Source of the DNA: Candidatus Paceibacter sp.
Lineage (GTDB): Bacteria > Patescibacteria > ABY1 > S139-126
Length of the DNA stretch: 64,000 nt
Assembly (NCBI GenBank): GCA_020724865.1
Contig: DYGA01000004.1
Location: 12,770 to 76,769, forward strand
Direction of reading: 5' to 3'
Shown here: one piece after another, positions 17,765 through 26,426 of the stretch
Layout of the letters: each line of letters begins with the position of its first letter
How positions within the stretch are numbered: position 1 is the first letter of the stretch
The notes under the pieces: generated by a model
Seen by the model: only the letters and a program-made list of their open reading frames with translations
Databases searched by the model: none
What the model was told of the DNA's origin: nothing
Made by a program: the position numbers and the translations under genes

Positions 17765-18813
17765 AAATTAAATTCTAAAGAATTTAACCTGTTTTTAACC
17801 GCTGCATCAACTAAACGATGAAGTGGTTTATTTAATCTGTACGCCTCTTCTAAATAATAATGCAATCTATCGCCAATTGCTAAAACTTTATTAGTTACAG
17901 ATAATTCATCAGTGACACCTTCATATTCGCTGACCACACTTATTAAACCGCCAGCATTAACTAAATAATCAGGCAAATATAAAATTTCTCTGCGCCACAA
18001 TAAATCACCTAACTCCGGAGAAAATAATTGATTATTAGCTGCACCAACTATCATTCGACATTGAAAATTCTTATAATTATCAAAGGTGACAACATCGCTA
18101 AGTGCGCAAGGACAATAAATATCTAAAGATTGTAAATATAATTTATTGACCGGGACAATATTAATTTGCGGAAACTCACTTTTTATTTTATTCAATAGCT
18201 GAATGTTTATATCACTAAGATAAATATCAGCTTGTTTATTTAATAAAATTTTTAGTATTTCATATCCAACTTTTCCTGCGCCATCAATACCAATTTTTTT
18301 ATTGGTAAAATCTCCCAACTTTAAATATTCAATAGATTTTTTCATTGCAGTCACCACACCTAAAGCAGTATAATAACTTGGATCAACTATCACTCCAGAA
18401 ACATACGGGGTAATTTTTTTCATGTTTACTACATCTTGCTGATAAACGCCCACGTCACTACCAGTTATAAATTCACCTGATAATTTATTTATTTCATTGG
18501 CGTATTCATTAAAAAAATTTACCCTATCCTTTTTTAAATAATCAGTAGTAAATAATACTGCTTTTGCCCCGCCATAACTTAAATCAGCCGCTATTGATTT
18601 ATAAGTCATTAAACAAGATAAACGTAAAACATCTATTAAAGCGTGTTTTTGATCATTATAATCATATAAACGAGTGGCACCAAAAGAAGGAAAATTATTA
18701 AAATGACGATGAATAGCAATAAAACCTTTTAATTGCTGGCCATCGATTTGGATTATTTTAGCGTGTTTATCAAAAAATTCTTCATCAACAAAATTTTCTG
18801 TAATAATTGACAT
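17761..18813 (-). CDS. Glu/Leu/Phe/Val dehydrogenase family protein
   Basis: The 350-residue protein resembles leucine/phenylalanine dehydrogenases, which interconvert amino acids and 2-oxo acids with NAD(P). Both active-site lysines are present: Lys72 in CLMTYKSIAADLSYGGAK and Lys84 at its end. The catalytic Asp is in FITGSDVGV, and the NAD-binding motif GIDGAGKVGYEILKILL is intact, followed by an acidic strand end (LSDIN). The C-terminal DYLVNAGGLISVVSEY is typical. It is the first gene of the five-gene operon and could supply or consume the acid activated by the downstream ligase. Confidence 0.88.
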   Translation of the reverse strand: MSIITENFVDEEFFDKHAKIIQIDGQQLKGFIAIHRHFNNFPSFGATRLYDYNDQKHALIDVLRLSCLMTYKSIAADLSYGGAKAVLFTTDYLKKDRVNFFNEYANEINKLSGEFITGSDVGVYQQDVVNMKKITPYVSGVIVDPSYYTALGVVTAMKKSIEYLKLGDFTNKKIGIDGAGKVGYEILKILLNKQADIYLSDINIQLLNKIKSEFPQINIVPVNKLYLQSLDIYCPCALSDVVTFDNYKNFQCRMIVGAANNQLFSPELGDLLWRREILYLPDYLVNAGGLISVVSEYEGVTDELSVTNKVLAIGDRLHYYLEEAYRLNKPLHRLVDAAVKNRLNSLEFNL

Positions 18814-18906
18814 TTAATTAATCAATTTCACTATGTTTATAACTTTATTTTAGCAAAAAAACTTATAATTTTAAAGTGATTATATATATGTTATAATAAT
18901 AATTAC

Positions 18907-19353
18907 ATGTTATATACCTACAAAAAATGGCAAAAAAATTTATTGGTAATGCAAATCATTTTAAGCTTTCTGGGCTTGCTTGATAGTTTATATTTGTCTT
19001 ACCAAAAAATAAATAATAATGAAGTTGCCTGTTCCACTTTTGGTGGCTGTAATACTGTCATAAATAGTAACTATGCTTATCTTATAGGCATTCCTTTGGC
19101 TTATTTGGGTTTAATATACTATCTGACACTTTTACTTGTTATATTTTTTGTTTTGATAAATAAAAAAACACTTTGGTTGAAATTATTAACAATTATTACT
19201 CTCAGTGGCTTTCTGATGTCAGGATATTTTGTATATTTGCAATTTTTTGAAATAGGATCTATTTGTATTTTTTGTATGTTTTCTGCCTTAGTTTCTACTC
19301 TATTATTTATCACTACCCAAACATTATATTGGTCAATAAAAAAAAGCGGCTAA
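18907..19353 (+). CDS. VKOR family thiol oxidase membrane protein
   Basis: The 148-residue membrane protein has four or five hydrophobic segments. The VKOR cysteines are present: the loop pair Cys42/Cys48 (ACSTFGGC) and the active-site pair Cys120/Cys123 (CIFC). A serine in the intervening loop (NSNYAYLIGIPLAYLGL) fits the family. Bacterial VKOR proteins reoxidise DsbA-like partners using quinone. There is no fused thioredoxin domain, so the partner must be encoded elsewhere. A TATAAT at 18892-18897 lies only 9 bases before the ATG, so the mRNA may be leaderless. The terminator at 19346-19360 overlaps the stop region. Confidence 0.88.
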   Translation: MLYTYKKWQKNLLVMQIILSFLGLLDSLYLSYQKINNNEVACSTFGGCNTVINSNYAYLIGIPLAYLGLIYYLTLLLVIFFVLINKKTLWLKLLTIITLSGFLMSGYFVYLQFFEIGSICIFCMFSALVSTLLFITTQTLYWSIKKSG

Positions 19354-19360
19354 TAGCCGC
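19346..19360. terminator. Bidirectional terminator between VKOR and gap
   Basis: The perfect stem GCGGCTA / TAGCCGC is flanked by A7 on the left and CTTTTTTT on the right, so it works in both directions between convergent genes. Confidence 0.9.
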
Positions 19361-19366
19361 CTTTTT

Positions 19367-20365
19367 TTAAAGAACAAAATTTGCCATTTCTACCAAACGG
19401 TTGGCATAACCCCATTCATTATCATACCAAGCAATTATTTTGACTAAATCATCGTCAATAACTTTGGTTAATGTTAGATCAACTATAGAAGAAGCGGGAT
19501 TACCAACTATATCGCTGGAAACTAAAGGATCACTCGATACTTCTAAGATGCCTTGGTAACGCGGACTAGCGGCGGCAGCAGATAATACTTCATTAACTTT
19601 AGTAACCGTAGTTTTTTTCTTGACCAAAAAAGTAAAATCCGATAATGACCCACAAGGAGTTGGCACCCGAACAGCCAAGCCATCAAAAATTCCAGCCAAT
19701 TCAGGTATAGTTTGACTAACTGCCGAAGCAGCGCCAGTGGTTGTCGGAACAATATTCAAAGCCGCTGCCCTTGCTCGTCGCAAATCTTTATGCGGCCCAT
19801 CAACTAAATTTTGATCAGCAGTATAAGAATGAATAGTGGTCATGGCTGCTTTTTTGATGCCAAAATTTTCTGCCATAATTTGTGCCACTGGCGCAATACA
19901 GTTAGTTGTACAAGAAGCATTTGAAATGATATTTTCTTGTGACTTTTTATCTGTATTAACACCAAGCACATAGGTAGGAGTAGAATGATCTTTGGCTGGA
20001 GCGGAAATAATTACCGCTTTAGCCCCCGCTTTCAAATGTAAACTGGCTAATTCTTGAGTGCGAAAAATTCCTGTGCATTCTAATACCACATCAATATCTA
20101 AACTTCGCCAAGATAATGCAGCAGGATCTTTTTCACTAAAAGTAATAATCTTCTTACCAGCAACATATAAATGATTATCGTCCTGCTTAACTTCTTTGTT
20201 AAATTTTCCATAAACTGAATCATATTTCAATAAATGAGCCAACGTGGCAGTGTCAGTTAAATCATTAATGGCTATTATTTCCATATCATCACGATCCAAA
20301 ATGATTTTAAAAGCCGCTCGGCCAATTCGGCCAAAGCCATTGATAGCTATTTTTTTCTTGATCAT
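19367..20365 (-). CDS. gap: Glyceraldehyde-3-phosphate dehydrogenase
   Basis: This NAD-dependent glycolytic enzyme has 332 residues. The N-terminal INGFGRIGR dinucleotide motif, Asp35 (IAINDL) and the active-site SNASCTTNCIAPVA with Cys152 are all present. So are HSYTADQNLVDGPHKDLRRARAA and the closing WYDNEWGYANRLVEM. It is not part of the pgk-eno operon but lies 8 kb away, downstream of a PSP1 gene on the same strand. No Shine-Dalgarno is seen. Confidence 0.97.
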   Translation of the reverse strand: MIKKKIAINGFGRIGRAAFKIILDRDDMEIIAINDLTDTATLAHLLKYDSVYGKFNKEVKQDDNHLYVAGKKIITFSEKDPAALSWRSLDIDVVLECTGIFRTQELASLHLKAGAKAVIISAPAKDHSTPTYVLGVNTDKKSQENIISNASCTTNCIAPVAQIMAENFGIKKAAMTTIHSYTADQNLVDGPHKDLRRARAAALNIVPTTTGAASAVSQTIPELAGIFDGLAVRVPTPCGSLSDFTFLVKKKTTVTKVNEVLSAAAASPRYQGILEVSSDPLVSSDIVGNPASSIVDLTLTKVIDDDLVKIIAWYDNEWGYANRLVEMANFVL

Positions 20366-20384
20366 ATTTTTATATTATTAAAAT

Positions 20385-21035
20385 TTATTTTAACTGTTGA
20401 TAATTTTTTTCTTCAAACGCTAAACAACATTTTAAACGGCCACAAATTCCGGACAAACGATCAATGCCACGTTGAGAAATTTTTTGATTACTAGCCATTT
20501 CTGAAGAAATATTACCTAGATTTCGTAAATGTGACTGACAACACAAACGATAACCGCAGGTGCCAATATCACCGCTAATTTTAGCCTCATCTCTTACTCC
20601 TATTTGCTGCAATCTAATGCTACCACGATATCTTTTAGTTAATTCTTTAATTAAATCCCTAAAATCAACCCTGCCTTGGGCAATAAAAGCAAAAACTAAT
20701 CTTTTTTTATCAAAAGAAAAATGAGCATCAACCAATTTCATTGGTAAATTTAACTGTCGAGCATGATCATGACAAAACTCCAAAGCTTCACGACTTTCCT
20801 TATATAATTGCTCTTGTAAACTAATATCTTCACCATTGGCCAGTCTTAAAATTTCAACACCCTGGTCAAGATCTATATCTTTTTTTTCTGTAATTACATT
20901 AATCACTCTGACTATTTCATTACCCCACTCAAAATTAACAATCAATTTATCATTTTTTTTGATTGCAGTAGACAATGTTAAAGGGATTAAATAAATTTTA
21001 TCCCAATTTATATATTGCCCTTCTATATAGTGCAT
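20385..21035 (-). CDS. PSP1-domain protein (RicT/YaaT-like)
   Basis: The 216-residue protein has the PSP1 C-terminal domain. The middle region FSFDKKRLVFAFIAQGRVDFRDLIKELTKRYR and the cysteine-rich GTCGYRLCCQSHL and SGICGRLKCCLAFE segments match RicT (YaaT), which in Bacillus works with RicA and RicF in RNA maturation and binds Fe-S clusters. No ricA or ricF gene is near, so the partner set is unclear. It lies between pyrH and gap on the same strand, 3 bases after pyrH. Confidence 0.85.
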   Translation of the reverse strand: MHYIEGQYINWDKIYLIPLTLSTAIKKNDKLIVNFEWGNEIVRVINVITEKKDIDLDQGVEILRLANGEDISLQEQLYKESREALEFCHDHARQLNLPMKLVDAHFSFDKKRLVFAFIAQGRVDFRDLIKELTKRYRGSIRLQQIGVRDEAKISGDIGTCGYRLCCQSHLRNLGNISSEMASNQKISQRGIDRLSGICGRLKCCLAFEEKNYQQLK

Positions 21036-21038
21036 AAT

Positions 21039-21722
21039 TTATTTAATTATTGTGCCGTAATTTGTATTTTTCCAGATTTTTAATAAATTTCCCGGCTGCC
21101 ATTTACAAACCCTGATTGATAAATTCAATTCTCTAGCTAAAGCCAAAGCGGCCATATCTATAACATTTAAACTAGCTACTAAAGCTTGGTTGTGTGATAA
21201 AACTTTAAATCTTTTCGCTGATTTATTTGTCTTAGGATCAGAGTCATACACTCCATTTACTTTGGTCAACTTTATAACCTGTTCAACTCCTAAGCTTGCC
21301 CCAAAAATTACTGCTGCGGTATCGGTTGTAACATAAGGCAACCCTGTGCCACCAAAAATAATAACTTTACCAGATAAAAAATCATTTTTGGCTCGATCGG
21401 GATTAAAATGTTGACTGGCCTGAGTGATATTTAAAGTGCTATCAAGTACAGCTGGGACTTTTATATTTTCCAAAGCTGCTTGCAAAATCAAACCATTTAT
21501 AAAAGCCGCGGACATCCCGGCATAATCAAGTTTTAATCTAGATAAATTTTTTATTTGCTTGCCTCTGATAATATTTCCGGCTCCAACTACCACGGCTATT
21601 TTTACTTTATGTTGATAGAGCTTTTTTATCTCTTTGGCCAATATCATAGCTTTGTCAGGTGATACGGCCTGGTTAGAGTTAGCAAAAAATTCACCAGATA
21701 ATTTAAGCAAAATTTTTTTCAT
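21039..21722 (-). CDS. pyrH: UMP kinase
   Basis: This amino-acid-kinase-fold enzyme makes UDP from UMP. The 227-residue protein starts MKKILLKLSGE, with VAVVVGAGNIIRGK, the YAGMSAAFINGL loop, IIFGGTGLPYVTTDTAAV, and LTKVNGVYDSDPKTN near the nucleotide site. I chose the ATG at 21722; a TTG one codon upstream is in frame. It lies after the tsf terminator in the common tsf-pyrH order, though ribosome recycling factor (frr) does not follow here. Confidence 0.95.
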   Translation of the reverse strand: MKKILLKLSGEFFANSNQAVSPDKAMILAKEIKKLYQHKVKIAVVVGAGNIIRGKQIKNLSRLKLDYAGMSAAFINGLILQAALENIKVPAVLDSTLNITQASQHFNPDRAKNDFLSGKVIIFGGTGLPYVTTDTAAVIFGASLGVEQVIKLTKVNGVYDSDPKTNKSAKRFKVLSHNQALVASLNVIDMAALALARELNLSIRVCKWQPGNLLKIWKNTNYGTIIK

Positions 21723-21747
21723 CAAAATAATTTTACCTTAAAAAATA

Positions 21748-21768
21748 AATCCCGCCAATGGCGGGATT
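21748..21768 (-). terminator. Terminator after tsf
   Basis: The stem AATCCCGCC / GGCGGGATT with a 3-base loop lies 2 bases beyond the tsf stop, with a TTATTTTTTAAGG run following on the minus strand. It should reduce readthrough into pyrH. Confidence 0.85.
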
Positions 21769-21770
21769 AT

Positions 21771-22358
21771 TTATATACTCAACCTATAAAATTTACCAAT
21801 CTTTATATTTTCACCTATTTTAGCAATATTCTGAGTTAATAATTTTTCAACAGTTAAATTATCATCTTTAATATAATTTTGTCTCAGTAAACAATGCTGG
21901 CTATAAAATTTATCTAATTTGCCTTCCACAATTTTTTCCAAAACTTCTGCTGGTTTACCAGCGTTTTGCATTTCTGCCCGATAAATTTCTTTTTCTTTTA
22001 CTTTTATTTCTTCGGGAACATCTTCAGGCGAAAGATATGATGGATTCATAGCCGCCACTTGCATGGCTAACTCTTTTGCTAAATTTTGAAAATCTTCATT
22101 TCTAGCAACAAAATCTGTTTCACACAATAACTCGACCATTGCCCCCACCTTACCATTGCTATGCAAATAAACTCCGATATAACCTTCTTTTACCTGACGA
22201 GTAGATTTTTTCGAAGCAATAGTTTGTCCTCTTTTTCTCAAAACTTCTAAAGCTTTGTTAATATCACCTCCAGCTTCAATCAATGCCTGTTTAGCATCCA
22301 TCATACCGGCTCCAGTTTGCTCTCTTAGTTGTTTTACATTTTCAGCAGATATAGACAT
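21771..22358 (-). CDS. tsf: Translation elongation factor Ts
   Basis: EF-Ts recycles EF-Tu-GDP. The 195-residue protein starts MSISAENVKQLREQTGAGMMDAKQAL, the family signature, and has LCETDFVARNEDFQNLAKELAMQVAA, the EF-Tu contact motif. It is a short single-repeat form compared with ~280 residues in E. coli. The ATG at 22358 is preferred over a TTG five codons upstream because the conserved N-terminus begins there. It follows rpsB in the classic rpsB-tsf operon. Confidence 0.96.
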   Translation of the reverse strand: MSISAENVKQLREQTGAGMMDAKQALIEAGGDINKALEVLRKRGQTIASKKSTRQVKEGYIGVYLHSNGKVGAMVELLCETDFVARNEDFQNLAKELAMQVAAMNPSYLSPEDVPEEIKVKEKEIYRAEMQNAGKPAEVLEKIVEGKLDKFYSQHCLLRQNYIKDDNLTVEKLLTQNIAKIGENIKIGKFYRLSI

Positions 22359-22397
22359 AGTTATCAATATCAATAATTAATAAATTAAAATCTTGAA

Positions 22398-23135
22398 TTA
22401 ATTTTTTTTAACTTTTTTTTCTTCAACCTTTGGTTTTTTTTCATATTCTTTTTTTCCAAAACTAACTGCTGCGGCAATAACTTTTGTAATAATTTCCACT
22501 GACTTTACAGCGTCATCATTGGCTGGTATAGGTAAATCTACCTTACTAGGATCTACATTAGTATCACACATAGCCACAATTGGCACACCTTTTTTTCTCG
22601 CTTCTGTTACGGCTGTTTTCTCTTCACGAATATCTACGACATAAACTATACTTGGTAGTTTAACCATCTGTCTAATACCACCAACTTTTTGTATTAAATT
22701 TTGATAATCCTTTTCCAATTCCAATTGTTCTTTTTTTGTATACTTATTCCATTCACCTTTTTCTTTTTGCTTTTCCAATTTATCTAATTTTCTAATCAAT
22801 TTAATAATTGTACTAAAATTAGTAAAAGTCCCTCCTACCCATTTATCAATCACATAAGGGCTATTGGCCGATTCAGCAGCTTGTTTGACTATATCCCTAA
22901 TCTGCCGTTTAGTGCCGATAAACAATACTTCGCCACCATTGGCAGTTTCGTCAATAATAAAATTTACCGCTTTTTCTAATTGCGCGTAAGTTTTTTCCAA
23001 ATCAATAATATGGACATCATTTCTTTGAGTATAAATAAAAGGCTTCATTTTTGGATGCCAACGTGACTTTTTATGGCCAAAATGAACCCCTGATTTTAAC
23101 ATCTCCATTAGAGATGGAAGTTTTAATTTTTCCAT
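22398..23135 (-). CDS. rpsB: Ribosomal protein uS2
   Basis: The 245-residue S2 starts MEKLKLPSLMEMLKSGVHFGHKKSRWHPKMKPFIY. It contains DLEKTYAQLEKAVNFI, VLFIGTKRQI, WVGGTFTNF and VAMCDTNVDPSKVDLPIPANDDA, all standard S2 motifs, and has a lysine-rich C-terminal tail. I chose the ATG at 23135 because GAAAGGA precedes it at good spacing; a TTG eight codons upstream is less likely. It is one of the few housekeeping genes here with a usable Shine-Dalgarno. Confidence 0.97.
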   Translation of the reverse strand: MEKLKLPSLMEMLKSGVHFGHKKSRWHPKMKPFIYTQRNDVHIIDLEKTYAQLEKAVNFIIDETANGGEVLFIGTKRQIRDIVKQAAESANSPYVIDKWVGGTFTNFSTIIKLIRKLDKLEKQKEKGEWNKYTKKEQLELEKDYQNLIQKVGGIRQMVKLPSIVYVVDIREEKTAVTEARKKGVPIVAMCDTNVDPSKVDLPIPANDDAVKSVEIITKVIAAAVSFGKKEYEKKPKVEEKKVKKN

Positions 23136-23153
23136 TACTTTTTTCCTTTCTTT

Positions 23154-23285
23154 CCTCAAAATTTTTGAGGAGCCTCTACTTTTCTCAACTTAGTTTATAT
23201 ACCCAAAGACAAAATGGGCAGGAAAATAAACTAATCAAAAAGTATGAGTGATTTAATATTTAATAAAAGATCTCATTTGAGATCA
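23154..23285 (-). promoter_or_regulatory. Structured 5' leader of rpsB
   Basis: Between the promoter and rpsB the mRNA has three stem-loops: GATCTCA/TGAGATC at 23269-23284 at the very 5' end; a nested pair with TTAGTTTAT (23190-23198) against ATAAACTAA (23226-23234) enclosing CCCA/TGGG; and CCTCAAAA/TTTTGAGG at 23154-23170, ending 19 bases before the ATG. Ribosomal protein S2 represses rpsB through its leader in other bacteria, so autoregulation is plausible here. Confidence 0.5.
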
Positions 23286-23290
23286 TAAAT

Positions 23291-23318
23291 ATTATAACAA
23301 AAAAATAAAATCTGGCAA
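23291..23318 (-). promoter_or_regulatory. rpsB-tsf promoter
   Basis: On the minus strand, TTGCCA (23313-23318) and TATAAT (23291-23296) are 16 bases apart. The -35 context ACTTGCCAGATTT is shared with the secE promoter at 53580-53607. The predicted transcript begins at the 23269-23284 hairpin. Confidence 0.75.
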
Positions 23319-23375
23319 GTTCAATTAGCCAAAATAAAAAAATATGCTAAAATTAGAAAGATAAATTAAATATCT

Positions 23376-23777
23376 ATGAACGGATTAGAAAAAATTATCC
23401 TAAACAGAATTAAAAAACCTTGGAAATGGTTATCAGACATTTGGGGAATTTTAGCTATGATAATATTTACTTGGGATTTTTTTCAACCTGATAAATTACG
23501 TGTAGAAACCACGGGAATAGCTATTATTTATACAGCCATTTTGGTAATTTACGTATCCAACAAAGAATACCTCCGCTGGCAAAAAAATAATTTTGTTTCC
23601 CAATATGCTGGTGAAATTTTTATTGTCTTGTGGACCGTTTTGTTATTTTTATTTGTTTTCCTGACAGCTCTGTTTCCAGAAAAATACACTGTTCCGGCTA
23701 CCTTTTATACAACTTATATTACCATTTTGGGATTATTTGCTATTTCTTTAAATTCTAAAAAATTAAAGAAAAATTAA
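23376..23777 (+). CDS. Four-helix membrane protein of unknown function
   Basis: I do not recognise this 133-residue protein. It has four hydrophobic segments (around WLSDIWGILAMIIFTW, TGIAIIYTAILVIYV, EIFIVLWTVLLFLFVFL and YTTYITILGLFAISL) and a basic cytoplasmic tail (KKLKKN). It starts divergently from rpsB. No Shine-Dalgarno is visible. Nothing in the sequence indicates a transported substrate or catalytic residue. Confidence 0.65.
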   Translation: MNGLEKIILNRIKKPWKWLSDIWGILAMIIFTWDFFQPDKLRVETTGIAIIYTAILVIYVSNKEYLRWQKNNFVSQYAGEIFIVLWTVLLFLFVFLTALFPEKYTVPATFYTTYITILGLFAISLNSKKLKKN

Positions 23778-23843
23778 ACTTGCCTATTTTTAGTGAATAT
23801 GTTAGTATATTTCTACTTTAAACAATTGAATTTATAAGTTATT

Positions 23844-24125
23844 ATGAAACCGAATATCCATCCAAAATATTATCCGCAAGCGACTATCAGTTGTGCCTGT
23901 GGTCAAACTTTTACCGTTGGTTCAACCGTAGAAAAAATTAATGTAGAAATTTGTTCTAATTGCCATCCATTTTATACTGGTAAATCAACTATCGTTGATA
24001 CTGCGGGGAGAGTTGATAGATTCAAAAAACGACAAGCCAAAGCTGAAGAAAAAGTTAAAAAAACATTGTCACCTGCACAAAAAAAAGCTAAAGCCATATC
24101 ACGACGCGGTAAAAAAGAAAAATAA
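23844..24125 (+). CDS. rpmE: Ribosomal protein bL31 with basic C-terminal extension
   Basis: The 93-residue protein begins MKPNIHPKYYPQATISCACG and has four zinc-ligand cysteines (17, 19, 37, 40), the zinc-binding C+ form of L31. HPFYTGKSTIVDTAGRVDRFKKR is the usual core end. About 25 extra residues rich in Lys and Ala follow (ending AISRRGKKEK), longer than the ~70-residue norm. The gene is followed by a strong terminator at 24141-24170. Confidence 0.95.
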   Translation: MKPNIHPKYYPQATISCACGQTFTVGSTVEKINVEICSNCHPFYTGKSTIVDTAGRVDRFKKRQAKAEEKVKKTLSPAQKKAKAISRRGKKEK

Positions 24126-24140
24126 CCACATAAATATCAA

Positions 24141-24170
24141 AAATCCCTGCTTTTATAATGGCAGGGATTT
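24141..24170 (+). terminator. Terminator after rpmE
   Basis: The stem AAATCCCTGC / GCAGGGATTT with a 10-base loop is followed by TGTTATG on the plus strand and preceded by A-rich sequence. Confidence 0.85.
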
Positions 24171-24185
24171 TGTTATGCTTTTAAT

Positions 24186-25232
24186 ATGATGAAAGAAAAA
24201 ATTGAACAACTTAAAAAAACTTGTCAGGAACTTGAAAAAAAACTGGCTGAATCTAGTAAAGATCCGCAAGCTTTAAAAATAAATTCTCAAGCTTACAATG
24301 AGGCCAAGGAATTATTGGGTCTTTATGAAAAACTTAACCAAACTATCAATGCTATTAATGAAGCTGAGGCAGCTTTAAATGAAACCGACCCCGAGTTAAG
24401 AACTTTAGCTGAGGAAGAACTAGCTCAACTTAATCCAAAAAAAATTGAATTGGAAGAAAAAATAAAAGAAATCGAACATCCAGCTTCACCTTATGATAAA
24501 AAAAATATCATTATGGAAATTAGAGCCGGAACAGGTGGCGAAGAAGCCGCTTTATTTGCCGGCGATTTATTTCGTATGTATTCACGTTGGGCAGAAAAAC
24601 AAGGTTGGAAAACTACACTACTATCAACCAATCGAACTGGGATTGGTGGTTTTAAAGAAATTATTTTTGAGATATCGGGCAAAAATGTTTACAGCAATTT
24701 AAAATATGAATCGGGTGTCCATAGAGTACAAAGAGTGCCAATCACAGAAAAATCAGGACGGATTCATACTTCCGCTGCTACTGTGGCGGTGATGCCAGAA
24801 GCGGAAGAAATTGATTTAAAAATTGATCCTAAAGACTTAGAAATTGAAGCATCTACTTCTACTGGACATGGCGGACAATCAGTAAATACTACCTACTCAG
24901 CAATCCGGATTACCCATAAACCAACTGGCATTGTGGTTAAATGCCAAGATGAGCGCAGTCAACAACAAAATAAAGCCAAAGCTATGCAAGTATTACGTTC
25001 AAGATTGCTAGCTTTAGAAGAAGAAAAAAGACAACAAGCTGAATCAGCTTTACGTAAATCTCAAGTTGGCTCAGGCGATCGCAGCGAAAAAATAAGAACT
25101 TATAATTGGCCACAGAATCGTTTAACTGATCACCGCATAAATCTTACCCTACATAATCTTGACTTAATTTTGGATGGTGATTTAGACGAAATTATTACTG
25201 CTTTAAAAAAAGCCGATAAAACTAATAATTAA
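24186..25232 (+). CDS. prfA: Peptide chain release factor 1
   Basis: RF1 ends translation at UAA and UAG. The 348-residue protein has the helical N-terminal domain, IMEIRAGTGGEEAALFAGDLFRMYSRWAE, the tripeptide-like region SGVHRVQRVPITEKSGRIHTS near the stop-codon reader, and the GGQ loop STGHGGQSVNTTYSAIR. GDRSEKIRTYNWPQNRLTDHRI is the classic C-terminal signature. Its modifying enzyme prmC is two genes downstream, with a glycosyltransferase between them. A second ATG one codon in is an equally possible start. Confidence 0.96.
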   Translation: MMKEKIEQLKKTCQELEKKLAESSKDPQALKINSQAYNEAKELLGLYEKLNQTINAINEAEAALNETDPELRTLAEEELAQLNPKKIELEEKIKEIEHPASPYDKKNIIMEIRAGTGGEEAALFAGDLFRMYSRWAEKQGWKTTLLSTNRTGIGGFKEIIFEISGKNVYSNLKYESGVHRVQRVPITEKSGRIHTSAATVAVMPEAEEIDLKIDPKDLEIEASTSTGHGGQSVNTTYSAIRITHKPTGIVVKCQDERSQQQNKAKAMQVLRSRLLALEEEKRQQAESALRKSQVGSGDRSEKIRTYNWPQNRLTDHRINLTLHNLDLILDGDLDEIITALKKADKTNN

Positions 25233-25246
25233 TATTCTGTATAGTT

Positions 25247-26401
25247 ATGCAAAACACCAGAAAAAAAATTTGGCAAATTTTCGGTCTGGTGGTTATTTGG
25301 CGTGTTATTATTCAATTGTTTATTTTCCTCACTAAACACCGTCTGAATTTAAATGTTGATTTAGCCTATGATAATTCCAATATAAACATCTGGGTAAACA
25401 CTCTACCAAATTGGCTTAAAAGTTTTGCCAATTGGGACTCGGGTTGGTATTTATCAATCGCTAACCAAGGCTATCATTATATTGATCAAACCACAAATGC
25501 GGTTTTTTTTCCCTTATATCCCCTACTAATTAGATATATTGGTAACATTTTTAAACTGGACTACTTATTAACTGGTTTAATAATTTCTCTATTGGCTATT
25601 TTTATTGCCTTGATTTATCTATATAAACTTATTAAAATTGACTATTCGGAAAATATTGCCTGGTCAAGTTTAATTTTTCTATTAATATTTCCCACTGCTC
25701 TATTTTTTTCCTTGGTTTATACCGAAGCACTATTTATCTGTTTGGTGATAATGACTTTTTACTACGCCAGACAAAACCAATGGCCGTTAGTAGGTATTAT
25801 TGGCTTTTTTGTGGTATTAACTAAACCGTGGGGCATAGCTTTATTAATACCATTACTAATTGAATATTATCAAACATTAAACTTTTCAATTAAAAAAACT
25901 ACAAAAAGCATAGGCTATTTTTTATTAATGCCCTTAGGTTTTCTTTTGCACGCTCAATTTTTAAAAATTAAATTTGGTTCTTACTTTATATTTATGAGCG
26001 GACAAAAAATGTGGCACGCTGATAACGCTTATAATTTTTTATTGACTTTTAAAAATTACTTTAATAATATTTTCATTTATATTTCTGACAATCCGGCTTT
26101 TCAATCAGCAATAACTTTGGATTTTATATTTTTTGTTTTCGGATTAACAGCCAGTTTTTATATATTTTTTAAAATTAGGAAATCTTATGGAGTGTATACC
26201 CTGCTTACCTGTTTAATTCCTGCTTTAACTGGAATCTTTGTATCTATGTCTCGTTATATATTAGTTGCTTTCCCTATTTATATTATGTTAGCCTTATGGT
26301 CAGAAAAAAATAAATTAATTCAATTTAGTATTTATCTAATTTCTCTAATGTTATTTAGTTTATTTACTATTTTGTTTATAAATAATTATTGGGTGGCTTA
26401 A
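25247..26401 (+). CDS. PIG-V-like GT-C mannosyltransferase
   Basis: The 384-residue polytopic protein has about ten hydrophobic segments. The extracytoplasmic loop after the first membrane helix has NWDSGWYLSIANQGY, the acidic WDS/WY motif of PIG-V-type GT-C glycosyltransferases, which use polyprenyl-phosphate mannose. FFPLYPLL, the later YTEALFICLVIM segment and SRYILVAFPIYIML also fit this family. It probably glycosylates a surface molecule. The acceptor is unknown. It sits between prfA and prmC. Confidence 0.72.
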   Translation: MQNTRKKIWQIFGLVVIWRVIIQLFIFLTKHRLNLNVDLAYDNSNINIWVNTLPNWLKSFANWDSGWYLSIANQGYHYIDQTTNAVFFPLYPLLIRYIGNIFKLDYLLTGLIISLLAIFIALIYLYKLIKIDYSENIAWSSLIFLLIFPTALFFSLVYTEALFICLVIMTFYYARQNQWPLVGIIGFFVVLTKPWGIALLIPLLIEYYQTLNFSIKKTTKSIGYFLLMPLGFLLHAQFLKIKFGSYFIFMSGQKMWHADNAYNFLLTFKNYFNNIFIYISDNPAFQSAITLDFIFFVFGLTASFYIFFKIRKSYGVYTLLTCLIPALTGIFVSMSRYILVAFPIYIMLALWSEKNKLIQFSIYLISLMLFSLFTILFINNYWVA

Positions 26402-26426
26402 AAAATATTTGCATGTTGATGAATAT

